Positions 1 through 5,410 of a DNA stretch of 5,828 nucleotides are shown one piece after another. Position 1 is the stretch's first letter. Each line of letters begins with the position of its first letter. The position numbers were made by a program, and so were the translations under genes. The stretch is from positions 1-5,828 of the forward strand of contig JAOUNK010000218.1 of assembly GCA_029881015.1 (NCBI GenBank), written 5' to 3'. This stretch comes from Gammaproteobacteria bacterium. GTDB taxonomy: Bacteria > Pseudomonadota > Gammaproteobacteria > Steroidobacterales > Woeseiaceae. The notes under the pieces were generated by a model. The model was not told the origin of the DNA. It saw nothing but the letters and a program-made list of their open reading frames with translations, and ran no database searches.

Positions 1-433
1 TAAAAATAATATCGACAGCATCGAGGTCGAGGTCGTGCAGCGCCGTATGCACCATGTGCGCATCCAGGTGGCAGGCGCTGCCCGTACTGATCTGCACGGC
101 CGGCACGCCCTTTTGCCGAATGCGCTCCGCGTCGTTTTCGGTCTCGAGGTCGCCTTCGATGACGGCCATCTTCAGCTCGTCGCCGAGGGCGTCGGCCGTC
201 GCTTCGAGCAACGCCGTTTTGCCGGCTCCCGGCGACGACATGAGATTGACCGCCAGTGCGCGGTGGCGCGCGAAATGCTCCCGATTGTGGCCGGCCTGGT
301 GATCGTTTGCGTCGAGGAGGCCCTTGAGTACTTCCACGGACTCGTGCCCGGTGGATGTCTTCGCAAGATGCCCGCCAGCCGCGACCAGATGTTCGTTGCC
401 GGGTGTCACGTTGCAACCGCAGGTGTCACACAT
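1..433 (-). CDS. hypB: Hydrogenase nickel incorporation GTPase HypB (partial, 3' end beyond left edge)
   Basis: HypB is a cytoplasmic GTPase that, with HypA, delivers nickel to the large subunit of [NiFe] hydrogenases. The 144 residues visible begin MCDTCGC, the N-terminal CxxCxC high-affinity nickel site of the family. A linker with seven scattered histidines (residues 15-57) follows; it is not the dense His tract of some rhizobial HypB proteins. The G domain then starts with the P-loop SSPGAGKT (66-73), the EGDLET segment (93-98), and GSACHLD, whose Cys121-His122 match the G-domain metal site of the family. Family members are usually about 240-300 residues, so roughly half is missing off the left edge. 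The start is supported by AGGAGAA (positions 444-438) just upstream. It lies 22 nt downstream of the hypC stop, so the two are almost certainly one operon. Assignment is very secure; the partner hydrogenase is not in view. Confidence 0.96.
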   Translation of the reverse strand, partial: MCDTCGCNVTPGNEHLVAAGGHLAKTSTGHESVEVLKGLLDANDHQAGHNREHFARHRALAVNLMSSPGAGKTALLEATADALGDELKMAVIEGDLETENDAERIRQKGVPAVQISTGSACHLDAHMVHTALHDLDLDAVDIIF

Positions 434-455
434 GTCGTTCTCCTGGTGTAGCGGA

Positions 456-680
456 TCAGATCTCGGCCAGCACCTCGTCGAATAATGCCCAGGAATCGGC
501 CGCTTCCTCTGCCGACACTTTTTGTATAGCGTAGCCGACATGGACCAGAATGTGATCGCCAACGTCCACCTGCTCGTGCTGCAGCATGAACAGGCTGACC
601 TCGCGCTCGATCCCCTTCGCCTCGCACGTGCATTGAAAGCCGTCGATGGCGGTAATCTTCATGGGGACTGCGAGGCACAT
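456..680 (-). CDS. hypC: Hydrogenase assembly chaperone HypC/HupF
   Basis: This encodes a 74-residue HypC/HupF/HybG-family chaperone. HypC works with HypD to build the Fe(CN)2CO unit and carries it to the hydrogenase large-subunit precursor in the cytoplasm. The hallmark N-terminus MCLAVP is present, with the essential Cys2, and the conserved beta-barrel signature VGDHILVHVGYAI covers residues 40-52. Its length is normal for the family. A GGAG sequence lies about 8 nt upstream of the ATG. It precedes hypB by 22 nt on the same strand and is the first hyp gene after a divergent promoter region. Two further cysteines, Cys17 and Cys19 (CTC), are not part of the core signature. Paralogues such as HybG cannot be told apart by sequence alone, so the symbol means HypC in the broad sense. 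Confidence 0.95.
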   Translation of the reverse strand: MCLAVPMKITAIDGFQCTCEAKGIEREVSLFMLQHEQVDVGDHILVHVGYAIQKVSAEEAADSWALFDEVLAEI

Positions 681-794
681 AGGTGTACTCCGGAACTACA
701 TATCACGTAAAACTAATGTATTGAGCCTGGACGCCGAATGGCAGCGTGGCGTGCAACGTACCGGTAGGTAAAAATGCCTACGGTGGAGAACAAG
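681..794. promoter_or_regulatory. Divergent hypC / cytochrome c intergenic region
   Basis: This 114-bp gap lies between two divergently read genes, so it must hold the promoters for the hyp operon (minus strand) and the cytochrome (plus strand). The part next to hypC, about 695-722, is AT-richer than the surrounding coding DNA. I could not fix a convincing -35/-10 pair on either strand and saw no clear FNR-type inverted repeat. A near sigma-54 match on the plus strand (739-756) has the wrong spacing. Confidence 0.45.
785..788 (+). promoter_or_regulatory. Ribosome binding site deciding the cytochrome c start
   Basis: GGAG lies 6 nt before the ATG at 795. The in-frame upstream ATG at 774 has only GGTAGG before it. 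The later start also gives a more compact signal peptide. Confidence 0.55.
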
Positions 795-1400
795 ATGCCT
801 GATCTCACTGGGAAAATCCTGCACTTTCTGCACGTTATCGCGCTTGCCGCGCTGTTGCCACTGGTCCACACGCAGGCAGCGGCGGCACCGGCGATTGTCG
901 AGGCCTGCAAGGCCTGCCATGCGGAAGACGGCTCCGGCGTCGGCAAGCGTATCGTCCCGGTCATAGCCGGCATGCCTGCTGTGCACATCGAGGAGGCCCT
1001 GTATGCCTACAAGGATGGAGCGCGCCAGTGCGTTGCGGAACCGGTCATGTGCGACACGGCCAGGCGGCTGAGCGACGAAAACGTCGCAGAGCTTGCTGAA
1101 TACTATGCGGCGATCCCTCGCCCCTCACTCGACGAGGCCGTCGATGAAGGGCTGGCGGCGCTCGGGGAACCCGTACACCGCCGACTTTGCGCCCGTTGTC
1201 ACGTACCACCCGACAACCCCAATGTCGCCGACGTGCTGGGGCCGCCGCTCCACGGCCAGCGTGCCGACTACCTCAGGTACGCAATCCGGTCCTACCTGGC
1301 CGGGACGCGTGAAAACCTGCTCGATGAAATGAAGGCCAAGATCGTGTTGCTTGACGACGGCGACGTCGAGGCACTGGTGCATTACTACGGCAGTTACTGA
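795..1400 (+). CDS. Exported dihaem c-type cytochrome (c4/FccA-like)
   Basis: A 201-residue protein with an N-terminal signal peptide: Lys8, a hydrophobic run at about 11-24, then an Ala-rich cleavage zone at about 27-32. Two class I cytochrome c domains follow. Haem 1 is bound by CKACH (38-42) and haem 2 by CARCH (132-136). The likely sixth ligands are Met85 in EPVMC and Met179 in DEMK, each just before the C-terminal helix of its domain. The tandem layout and the repeated YYA/YYG ends match cytochrome c4; the second domain also resembles the cytochrome subunit of flavocytochrome c sulfide dehydrogenase (FccA), but no flavoprotein gene follows. It should act as a periplasmic electron carrier. 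Two extra cysteines, Cys79 and Cys86, bracket the region around Met85. It is divergent from hypC and 50 nt before the amidohydrolase start. An ATG at 774 is an alternative start, adding 7 residues. Family is secure; the redox partner is unknown. Confidence 0.88.
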   Translation: MPDLTGKILHFLHVIALAALLPLVHTQAAAAPAIVEACKACHAEDGSGVGKRIVPVIAGMPAVHIEEALYAYKDGARQCVAEPVMCDTARRLSDENVAELAEYYAAIPRPSLDEAVDEGLAALGEPVHRRLCARCHVPPDNPNVADVLGPPLHGQRADYLRYAIRSYLAGTRENLLDEMKAKIVLLDDGDVEALVHYYGSY

Positions 1401-1439
1401 GTCGCGGGCATGTGGTAACGTCGTGCGCGGTCACATTCC

Positions 1440-1444
1440 AGGAG
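1440..1444 (+). promoter_or_regulatory. Ribosome binding site deciding the amidohydrolase start
   Basis: AGGAG sits 6 nt before the ATG at 1451. This favours 1451 over the upstream in-frame ATG at 1412, which has no such site and would put 13 residues ahead of the signal peptide. Confidence 0.75.
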
Positions 1445-1450
1445 TTCCGC

Positions 1451-2725
1451 ATGATGCCTCGCCCCGCTTTTCTCGCAATCGTCGCCCTGCTCTTTGCCGC
1501 GAGCGCCGCCGCTGATGTGACACTTATTCATGCGGGTCAGCTACTGGCCATACCGGGCAAGGCGCCGTCGGCCAGGATGACGGTTGTCGTCGAGGACGGT
1601 CGTATCACCGGCGTCCAGAGTGGCTTCGTCGAAACCGAGGGGGCAACCGTCATCGACCTGTCGGACAAGTTTGTGTTGCCGGGACTCATGGACATGCACG
1701 TGCATCTGCAGGGTGAGCTCGGACCGAACAACGATCGTGACGCCCTCAAGATGTCCGACCAGCTCATGCAAATGCGCAGCCTTCACTTCGCGATGAAGAC
1801 GCTGGAGGCCGGCTTCACGACGGTGCGGGATGTCGGTTCCTCCTCGCAGGAAATGTACGCCATGCGCGATGCCATCAACCAGGGCTGGATTGACGGGCCG
1901 CGAATCATCGCGGCCGGCGGCGTCGGCATCACGGGCGGTCATGCCGATATCAGTGGGGTTAGCCCCGACCTGATGGCAATGATGACGTCGCCCAATGTCT
2001 GCGACGGCCCATACGACTGCCGCCGCGCCGCGCGCAACGTCATCAAGTACGGCGCCGACCTGGTCAAGATCACCTCGACGGGCGGTGTCATGACCGAGCG
2101 CGCCACGGGTACGGGCCAGCAAATGGAGATGGACGAATTGCGCGAGATCGTGCGGGCCGCAGAACGCATGGGGCGCAAGGTGGCATCCCACGCGCATGAA
2201 GAGGCGGGCATCATCGCCGCGCTCGAGGCGGGCGTGGCCAGCATCGAGCACGGCACCTACACGGGGCCGCGCGCCATCAAGTTGTTTCGGGAAACCGGTG
2301 CCTACCTCGTACCGACCCTGCTGGCGGGCAAGACGGTGGCCACGATGGCCGTCGAATCCGAGTTCATGCCGCAGACGGTAAAAGACAAGGCGATACGGGT
2401 GGGTAACGACATGGCCGGCAATTTCGCCAAAGCGCACGAGGCCGGTGTCAACGTCGCCTACGGCACGGACAGCGGCATTTCTCCGCACGGCACCAATGCC
2501 CAGGAAGCGGTTCTCATGGTGGAGGCCGGCATGACGGCCATGGAAGTGCTTGTCGCTGCGACCATCAACGCGGCCGACCTCATCGATATGAGCGATTCCA
2601 TCGGCACGATCGAAGCCGGCAAGTTTGCCGACCTGATCGCCGTTGATGGCTCTCCACTGGACAACATCGAAGAACTGCTCGACGTCGACTTCGTCATGAA
2701 GGGCGGAAAAATCTACAAGCAGTAA
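1451..2725 (+). CDS. Exported metal-dependent amidohydrolase (imidazolonepropionase/prolidase-like)
   Basis: A 424-residue member of the amidohydrolase superfamily (COG1228-like group, with imidazolonepropionase-type and Xaa-Pro dipeptidase-type enzymes). The N-terminus MMPRPAFLAIVALLFAASAA is a typical signal peptide, so the enzyme should work in the periplasm or outside. A small beta-sandwich segment precedes the TIM barrel. Metal-site residues are all present: His83 and His85 in MDMHVHL, Lys206 in DLVKIT (the probable carboxylated lysine), the SHAHEEAG histidines at 247 and 249, His267 in SIEHGTY, and Asp340 in YGTDSG. The C-terminus EAGKFADLIAVDGSPL is the usual return to the beta-sandwich. 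Cys184 and Cys190 could form a disulfide after export. Related enzymes hydrolyse dipeptides with C-terminal Lys, Arg or Pro, but the substrate here cannot be read from sequence. It lies 50 nt after the cytochrome gene and may be co-transcribed. No functional link to hydrogenase or CO2 fixation is evident. Confidence 0.9.
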   Translation: MMPRPAFLAIVALLFAASAAADVTLIHAGQLLAIPGKAPSARMTVVVEDGRITGVQSGFVETEGATVIDLSDKFVLPGLMDMHVHLQGELGPNNDRDALKMSDQLMQMRSLHFAMKTLEAGFTTVRDVGSSSQEMYAMRDAINQGWIDGPRIIAAGGVGITGGHADISGVSPDLMAMMTSPNVCDGPYDCRRAARNVIKYGADLVKITSTGGVMTERATGTGQQMEMDELREIVRAAERMGRKVASHAHEEAGIIAALEAGVASIEHGTYTGPRAIKLFRETGAYLVPTLLAGKTVATMAVESEFMPQTVKDKAIRVGNDMAGNFAKAHEAGVNVAYGTDSGISPHGTNAQEAVLMVEAGMTAMEVLVAATINAADLIDMSDSIGTIEAGKFADLIAVDGSPLDNIEELLDVDFVMKGGKIYKQ

Positions 2726-2726
2726 T

Positions 2727-2742
2727 ATAAGTATTTACTTAT
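2727..2742. repeat. Inverted repeat ATAAGTA-TT-TACTTAT, candidate CbbR operator
   Basis: Perfect 7-bp arms flank a 2-nt centre, directly after the amidohydrolase stop codon. The outer parts, ATAAGT and CTTATC (2727-2732, 2738-2743), recur with a spacer one base shorter in the cbbR/cbbM intergenic region. A GC-poor stem like this is unlikely to be an intrinsic terminator. Confidence 0.6.
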
Positions 2743-2800
2743 CGATTAAATAAAAAATATTTAGTTTTAATTATCTTCCTAGCTGCTAACGTCCCTGCAA

Positions 2801-2826
2801 AGGCCGACCAGCGTCAGGTCAGGCCT
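2801..2826 (+). other. Possible 5'-leader hairpin before the phosphoribulokinase gene
   Basis: AGGCCGACC (2801-2809) can pair with GGTCAGGCCT (2817-2826), giving 9 base pairs with one bulged A and a 7-nt loop. It ends 9 nt before the AGGGAG ribosome binding site. No T-run follows, so it does not look like a standard terminator. It may be a leader structure or chance. Confidence 0.35.
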
Positions 2827-2849
2827 CACACGACCAGGGAGAGCGCAGC

Positions 2850-3740
2850 ATGTCCAAGCAGCATCCGGTTGTCGCCGTCACCGGTTCGTCCGGCGCAGGC
2901 ACCACCACCGTAAAAACGGCGTTCGAGCACATCTTCCGGCGTCTCGAGGTCACCGCTGCCATTGTCGAGGGAGACAGCTTCCACCGGTTCAACCGCAAGG
3001 AAATGGCCGAAGCCATCGGCGCGGCAGCCAGCCGTGGCGAGAACATCTCGCATTTCGGACCTGAGGCCAATCTGCTCTGCAATCTCGGCAAGCTCTTCAA
3101 GACCTATGGCGAGACCGGTAACGGCAAACGCCGCTACTACGTCCACAATGAAATAGAAGCCAGGGAACACGGTGTTCCCGCCGGCGAATTCACGGACTGG
3201 CAGGACCTGCCGCGCGACACCGACATGCTGCTCTACGAAGGCCTGCATGGCGCCATGGTGACGGACGAATGCGATGTCGCGCGCTTCGCCGACCTCCTGA
3301 TCGGCGTCGTCCCCATTGTGAATCTGGAATGGATCCAGAAGATTCACCGCGACACACAGCAACGCGGCTACGCGGAAACGGACGTAACCCGGACGATATT
3401 GCGCCGCATGGAAGACTACGTGAACCACATCACCCCGCAGTTCTCGCGTACCGATATCAACTTCCAGCGCGTACCAACGGTTGATACATCGAATCCGTTT
3501 ATCGCGCGCGACGTGCCGACACCCGACGAGAGCTTTGTCGTCATCCGCTTCCGCGATCCCGCCAAGTTCGAGGTCGATTTCCCATACCTGCTGGCCATGA
3601 TCGACAAATCGTTTGTTTCACGCCGCAACACCATCGTGGTGCCGGGGGGCAAGATGCTGCTCGCCATGGAACTGATCCTGATGCCGATTCTCAAGCGCAT
3701 GGTCAATGCAAGCAGGACCGACACGAGGCTGGTTGCATGA
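2850..3740 (+). CDS. cbbP: Phosphoribulokinase, class I (proteobacterial type)
   Basis: Phosphoribulokinase phosphorylates ribulose 5-phosphate with ATP to give ribulose 1,5-bisphosphate, the RuBisCO substrate, in the cytoplasm. The 296-residue product closely follows the proteobacterial octameric enzymes of about 290 residues. It has the P-loop GSSGAGTTT (12-20), the catalytic segment EGDSFHRFNR (40-49) with Asp42, His45 and Arg49, the SHF segment (67-69), YEGLHGA (129-135) with the Walker B acidic residue Glu130, and NLEWIQKIHRD (158-168) with the substrate-binding Lys164 and Arg167. Arg31 and the VVIRFRDP region match positions linked to NADH activation in class I enzymes, so NADH control is possible by family analogy. 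AGGGAG lies just upstream of the ATG. The stop overlaps the start of the phosphatase gene. Also named prkB or prk in other genomes. Confidence 0.96.
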   Translation: MSKQHPVVAVTGSSGAGTTTVKTAFEHIFRRLEVTAAIVEGDSFHRFNRKEMAEAIGAAASRGENISHFGPEANLLCNLGKLFKTYGETGNGKRRYYVHNEIEAREHGVPAGEFTDWQDLPRDTDMLLYEGLHGAMVTDECDVARFADLLIGVVPIVNLEWIQKIHRDTQQRGYAETDVTRTILRRMEDYVNHITPQFSRTDINFQRVPTVDTSNPFIARDVPTPDESFVVIRFRDPAKFEVDFPYLLAMIDKSFVSRRNTIVVPGGKMLLAMELILMPILKRMVNASRTDTRLVA

Positions 3741-4417
3741 TCGCCGGGGGATACAGCGCCGTCGTCTTCGACCTCGATGGCACGCTCGCCGATACCGCGG
3801 CGGACATCCGCGAAGCACTGGTGCGCGCCCTTGCGAACGAGAACCTGCCACCCGTTGACGTCAAGAGCGTCCGCCTCATGATCGGTGGTGGACCCCGGCT
3901 GCTGGTTGAGCGCGTCCTGCACAGACTTCACGTGGATACCGACGAGGACCTGGTCGCACGACTGACCGCAGGGTTTCACCGCGAGTACCTGGCCCAGGGA
4001 ACTGAGCTGACGACCTTGTTCCAGGGCGTGGAAGGCACCTTGCGGACATTGCACACGGCCGGCATTCGTGTGGGGCTCTGCAGCAACAAGCCCGACGACC
4101 TGTGCCGCATGCTGGTCCGGAACTTCTCGCTCGATGACTACTTCGACGAAATCCTGGGCTCCGGCGGCGACTTGCCACGCAAACCGGATCCGGCGCCGCT
4201 CTGGCGCATCACCGAACGACTCGGGGTTCCCACGAACGACGTACTGTATGTCGGTGACAGCGAAACGGACGTCACCACGGCAAGAAATGCCGGCGTGACG
4301 GTCATGCTGGTCAATTACGGCTACACGCTGCGGTCCGCAAGCCAGCTCGGTGCCGACGGCGTGCTCGAATCCGTCGCCGACCTCGTGCAGCCGGGCCCAC
4401 TGGCACGGTCTGCCTAG
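3737..4417 (+). CDS. gph: Phosphoglycolate phosphatase (HAD superfamily)
   Basis: A 226-residue HAD-family phosphatase, called CbbZ when in a Calvin-cycle operon. It would remove phosphate from 2-phosphoglycolate, the product of RuBisCO oxygenation. HAD motif I is FDLDGTLADT (11-20), with nucleophile Asp12 and Asp14. Motif II is CSNK (116-119), motif III is Lys150 in PRKPDP, and motif IV is GDSETD (174-179). The helical cap between motifs I and II is the Gph/PGMB type. The ATG overlaps the phosphoribulokinase stop as ATGA, and GAGG (3725-3728) sits 8 nt upstream, so translation is likely coupled. This location strongly supports the phosphoglycolate role over other HAD substrates, though the sequence alone does not exclude another small phosphoester. 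Its stop codon overlaps that of convergent cbbR. The symbol cbbZ would be equally apt. Confidence 0.9.
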   Translation: MIAGGYSAVVFDLDGTLADTAADIREALVRALANENLPPVDVKSVRLMIGGGPRLLVERVLHRLHVDTDEDLVARLTAGFHREYLAQGTELTTLFQGVEGTLRTLHTAGIRVGLCSNKPDDLCRMLVRNFSLDDYFDEILGSGGDLPRKPDPAPLWRITERLGVPTNDVLYVGDSETDVTTARNAGVTVMLVNYGYTLRSASQLGADGVLESVADLVQPGPLARSA

Positions 4418-4421
4418 GCAG
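4410..4421. repeat. 12-bp perfect palindrome across two convergent stop codons
   Basis: CTGCCTAGGCAG is its own reverse complement. Its central CTAG holds the TAG stop of the phosphatase gene (4415-4417) and the TAG stop of cbbR read on the other strand (4416-4414). There is no T-run, so it is not a standard intrinsic terminator. Confidence 0.5.
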
Positions 4422-5316
4422 CCAGCAACTCGACCGCTTCGTCGATCAACAGGGCTTTGAACTCTTCGGCTGCGAGCGACAGCCGTTTGTTCCTGTGCAA
4501 CACGACATGCCACTGGCGCATGATTGGCAAGCCCTTGACCTTGAGTTCCACCAGGCGTCCGATCTGCAGCTCGACGCGTACCGCGTCGCGCGGTAATAGC
4601 CCGAGGCCCAGGCCCGCCTGCACACCTTGCTTGATACTCGACAGGCTGCCCATGCCCATGCCGGTGGTCAGCTTCAGCTTCTGCTCCCGGAAGAACCGCT
4701 CCATCGCGCCGCGCGTGCCCGAGCCGGGCTCGCGCGTCAGGAACACCTCTTTCTCGAGTTCCGGGAGCGCGATGCGTTTGCGTTGTGCGAGTCGGTGGTC
4801 GGGTGGCGCGACGATGACCAACGGGTTGTCCATGAAGGGAATGGCCTCAACCTGCGAGTCTTTTGGCGGCTGCCCCATGATCGCCATGTCGACCTCATTG
4901 TCGATGACCTGCTTCAGCACGGCTTTCTGGTTGGTCACGTCCATGCTTACGCTGACATCGGGAAAGCGCTGGTGGAACGTACCGAGCAACCTGGGCGCAA
5001 AATAGTTCGCGGACGAGATTGCAGCAATCTTCAGGCGCCCGCCCGCGAAGCCCTTGAGCTTGTCGAGCACATCGTCCATCTCCGCCACCTGCTGCAAGAT
5101 GGAGCGCGCATAGCGATGGACCTCCTCACCGGCTTCCGTCAGGTGGACCCGCTTGCCGAATTGCTCGGTCAGGGCGAGGCCGGCCTGTTGTTCGAGCTGC
5201 CGGATCTGCATCGACACGGCCGGCTGGGTCAGGTGGAGTTCTTCAGCCGCTTTCGTGTAGCTGAGATTCCTCGCCACGGCTGAAAAACACTGTAGCTGGC
5301 GCAGGGTCAGATGCAT
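4414..5316 (-). CDS. cbbR: LysR-type transcriptional regulator CbbR
   Basis: A 300-residue LysR-family activator of Calvin-cycle genes. The N-terminal winged helix-turn-helix (about 3-62) carries the typical AAEELHLTQPAVSMQIRQLE helices. The effector domain starts near residue 93 and has the segments ISSANYFAPRLL, VDMAIMGQPP, REPGSGTRGAMERFF and IKQGVQAGLGLGLLP, which are characteristic of CbbR. Position 50 is Thr (ALTEQ), where most LysR proteins have Phe in the LF.R/Q wing motif; this is a mild oddity. The start has AAGGA (5327-5323) 6 nt upstream. It is divergent from cbbM, the classic arrangement for a LysR regulator and its target, and convergent with the phosphatase gene. CbbR proteins respond to metabolites such as RuBP, phosphoenolpyruvate or NADPH depending on species; the effector here is unknown. 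It probably controls both cbbM and the phosphoribulokinase operon. Confidence 0.93.
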   Translation of the reverse strand: MHLTLRQLQCFSAVARNLSYTKAAEELHLTQPAVSMQIRQLEQQAGLALTEQFGKRVHLTEAGEEVHRYARSILQQVAEMDDVLDKLKGFAGGRLKIAAISSANYFAPRLLGTFHQRFPDVSVSMDVTNQKAVLKQVIDNEVDMAIMGQPPKDSQVEAIPFMDNPLVIVAPPDHRLAQRKRIALPELEKEVFLTREPGSGTRGAMERFFREQKLKLTTGMGMGSLSSIKQGVQAGLGLGLLPRDAVRVELQIGRLVELKVKGLPIMRQWHVVLHRNKRLSLAAEEFKALLIDEAVELLAA

Positions 5317-5350
5317 AAGTCATCCTTATCCAAAAGATAACAATTATTGA
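5315..5350 (+). promoter_or_regulatory. Candidate double CbbR operator between cbbR and cbbM
   Basis: ATAAG-N5-CTTAT (5315-5329) contains TAA-N7-TTA (5316-5328). A second match, TAA-N7-TGA, lies at 5338-5350. Both fit TNA-N7-TNA (T-N11-A), and their centres are 22 bp apart, about two helical turns. An overlapping perfect inverted repeat, TTATC-N5-GATAA (5326-5340), bridges them. The first site overlaps the cbbR start codon and ribosome binding site. Binding by CbbR is inferred, not shown. Confidence 0.65.
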
Positions 5351-5357
5351 ATTTCCT

Positions 5358-5363
5358 TATAAT
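5358..5363 (+). promoter_or_regulatory. Predicted -10 box of the cbbM promoter
   Basis: A perfect TATAAT lies 47 nt before the cbbM start codon. The position 17 nt upstream (5335-5340, AGATAA) is a poor -35 and falls inside the candidate CbbR operator. A good -10 with a poor -35 is typical of an activator-dependent promoter. Confidence 0.6.
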
Positions 5364-5410
5364 AGGCGATCCGCTATCGTGCCGGCAAGTAACCATCAAG
5401 GACACCTGCC

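Larger units (their letters stand above)
2726..2849 (+). promoter_or_regulatory. AT-rich promoter/operator region of the phosphoribulokinase operon
   Basis: The first 50 bases (about 2726-2775) are strikingly AT-rich against GC-rich coding DNA on both sides. They contain the inverted repeat ATAAGTA-TT-TACTTAT (2727-2742), then TAA-N7-TTA (2751-2763) and TTA-N7-TTA (2761-2773). These last two fit the TNA-N7-TNA pattern reported for CbbR. From about 2776 the base composition returns to normal, and a hairpin (2801-2826) and a ribosome binding site AGGGAG (2836-2841) lead to the ATG. I could not fix an individual -35/-10 pair. Confidence 0.65.

Noticed and set aside
739..756. Possible sigma-54 promoter (TGGCA...TGCAA) before the cytochrome gene
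   Set aside because: The GG and GC elements are 11 bases apart instead of the required 10; functional sites rarely tolerate this.
759..766. TACCGGTA 8-bp palindrome before the cytochrome gene
   Set aside because: It is too short to separate from chance and has no second copy in a regulatory position.
1412..1450. Upstream ATG extension of the amidohydrolase
   Set aside because: It adds 13 polar and mixed residues before a well-formed signal peptide and has no ribosome binding site, whereas 1451 has AGGAG at ideal spacing.
1541..2488. Long minus-strand reading frame opposite the amidohydrolase gene
   Set aside because: It lies wholly opposite a clear enzyme gene with all catalytic motifs; its Arg/His-rich product shows no recognisable domain. 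It is a typical GC-rich antisense shadow.
2727..2742. Inverted repeat read as a terminator of the amidohydrolase gene
   Set aside because: The stem is almost all A/T with a 2-nt centre, too weak for intrinsic termination; its recurrence near cbbR points to an operator.
3416..4513. 365-residue minus-strand reading frame opposite phosphoribulokinase, phosphatase and the end of cbbR
   Set aside because: It covers parts of three well-supported genes and its product looks like no family I know. It is a compositional shadow.
5362..5377. Imperfect palindrome ATAG-GCGATCCG-CTAT near the predicted cbbM transcription start
   Set aside because: Only 12 of 16 positions are symmetric and it has no counterpart upstream of phosphoribulokinase; it could be chance.
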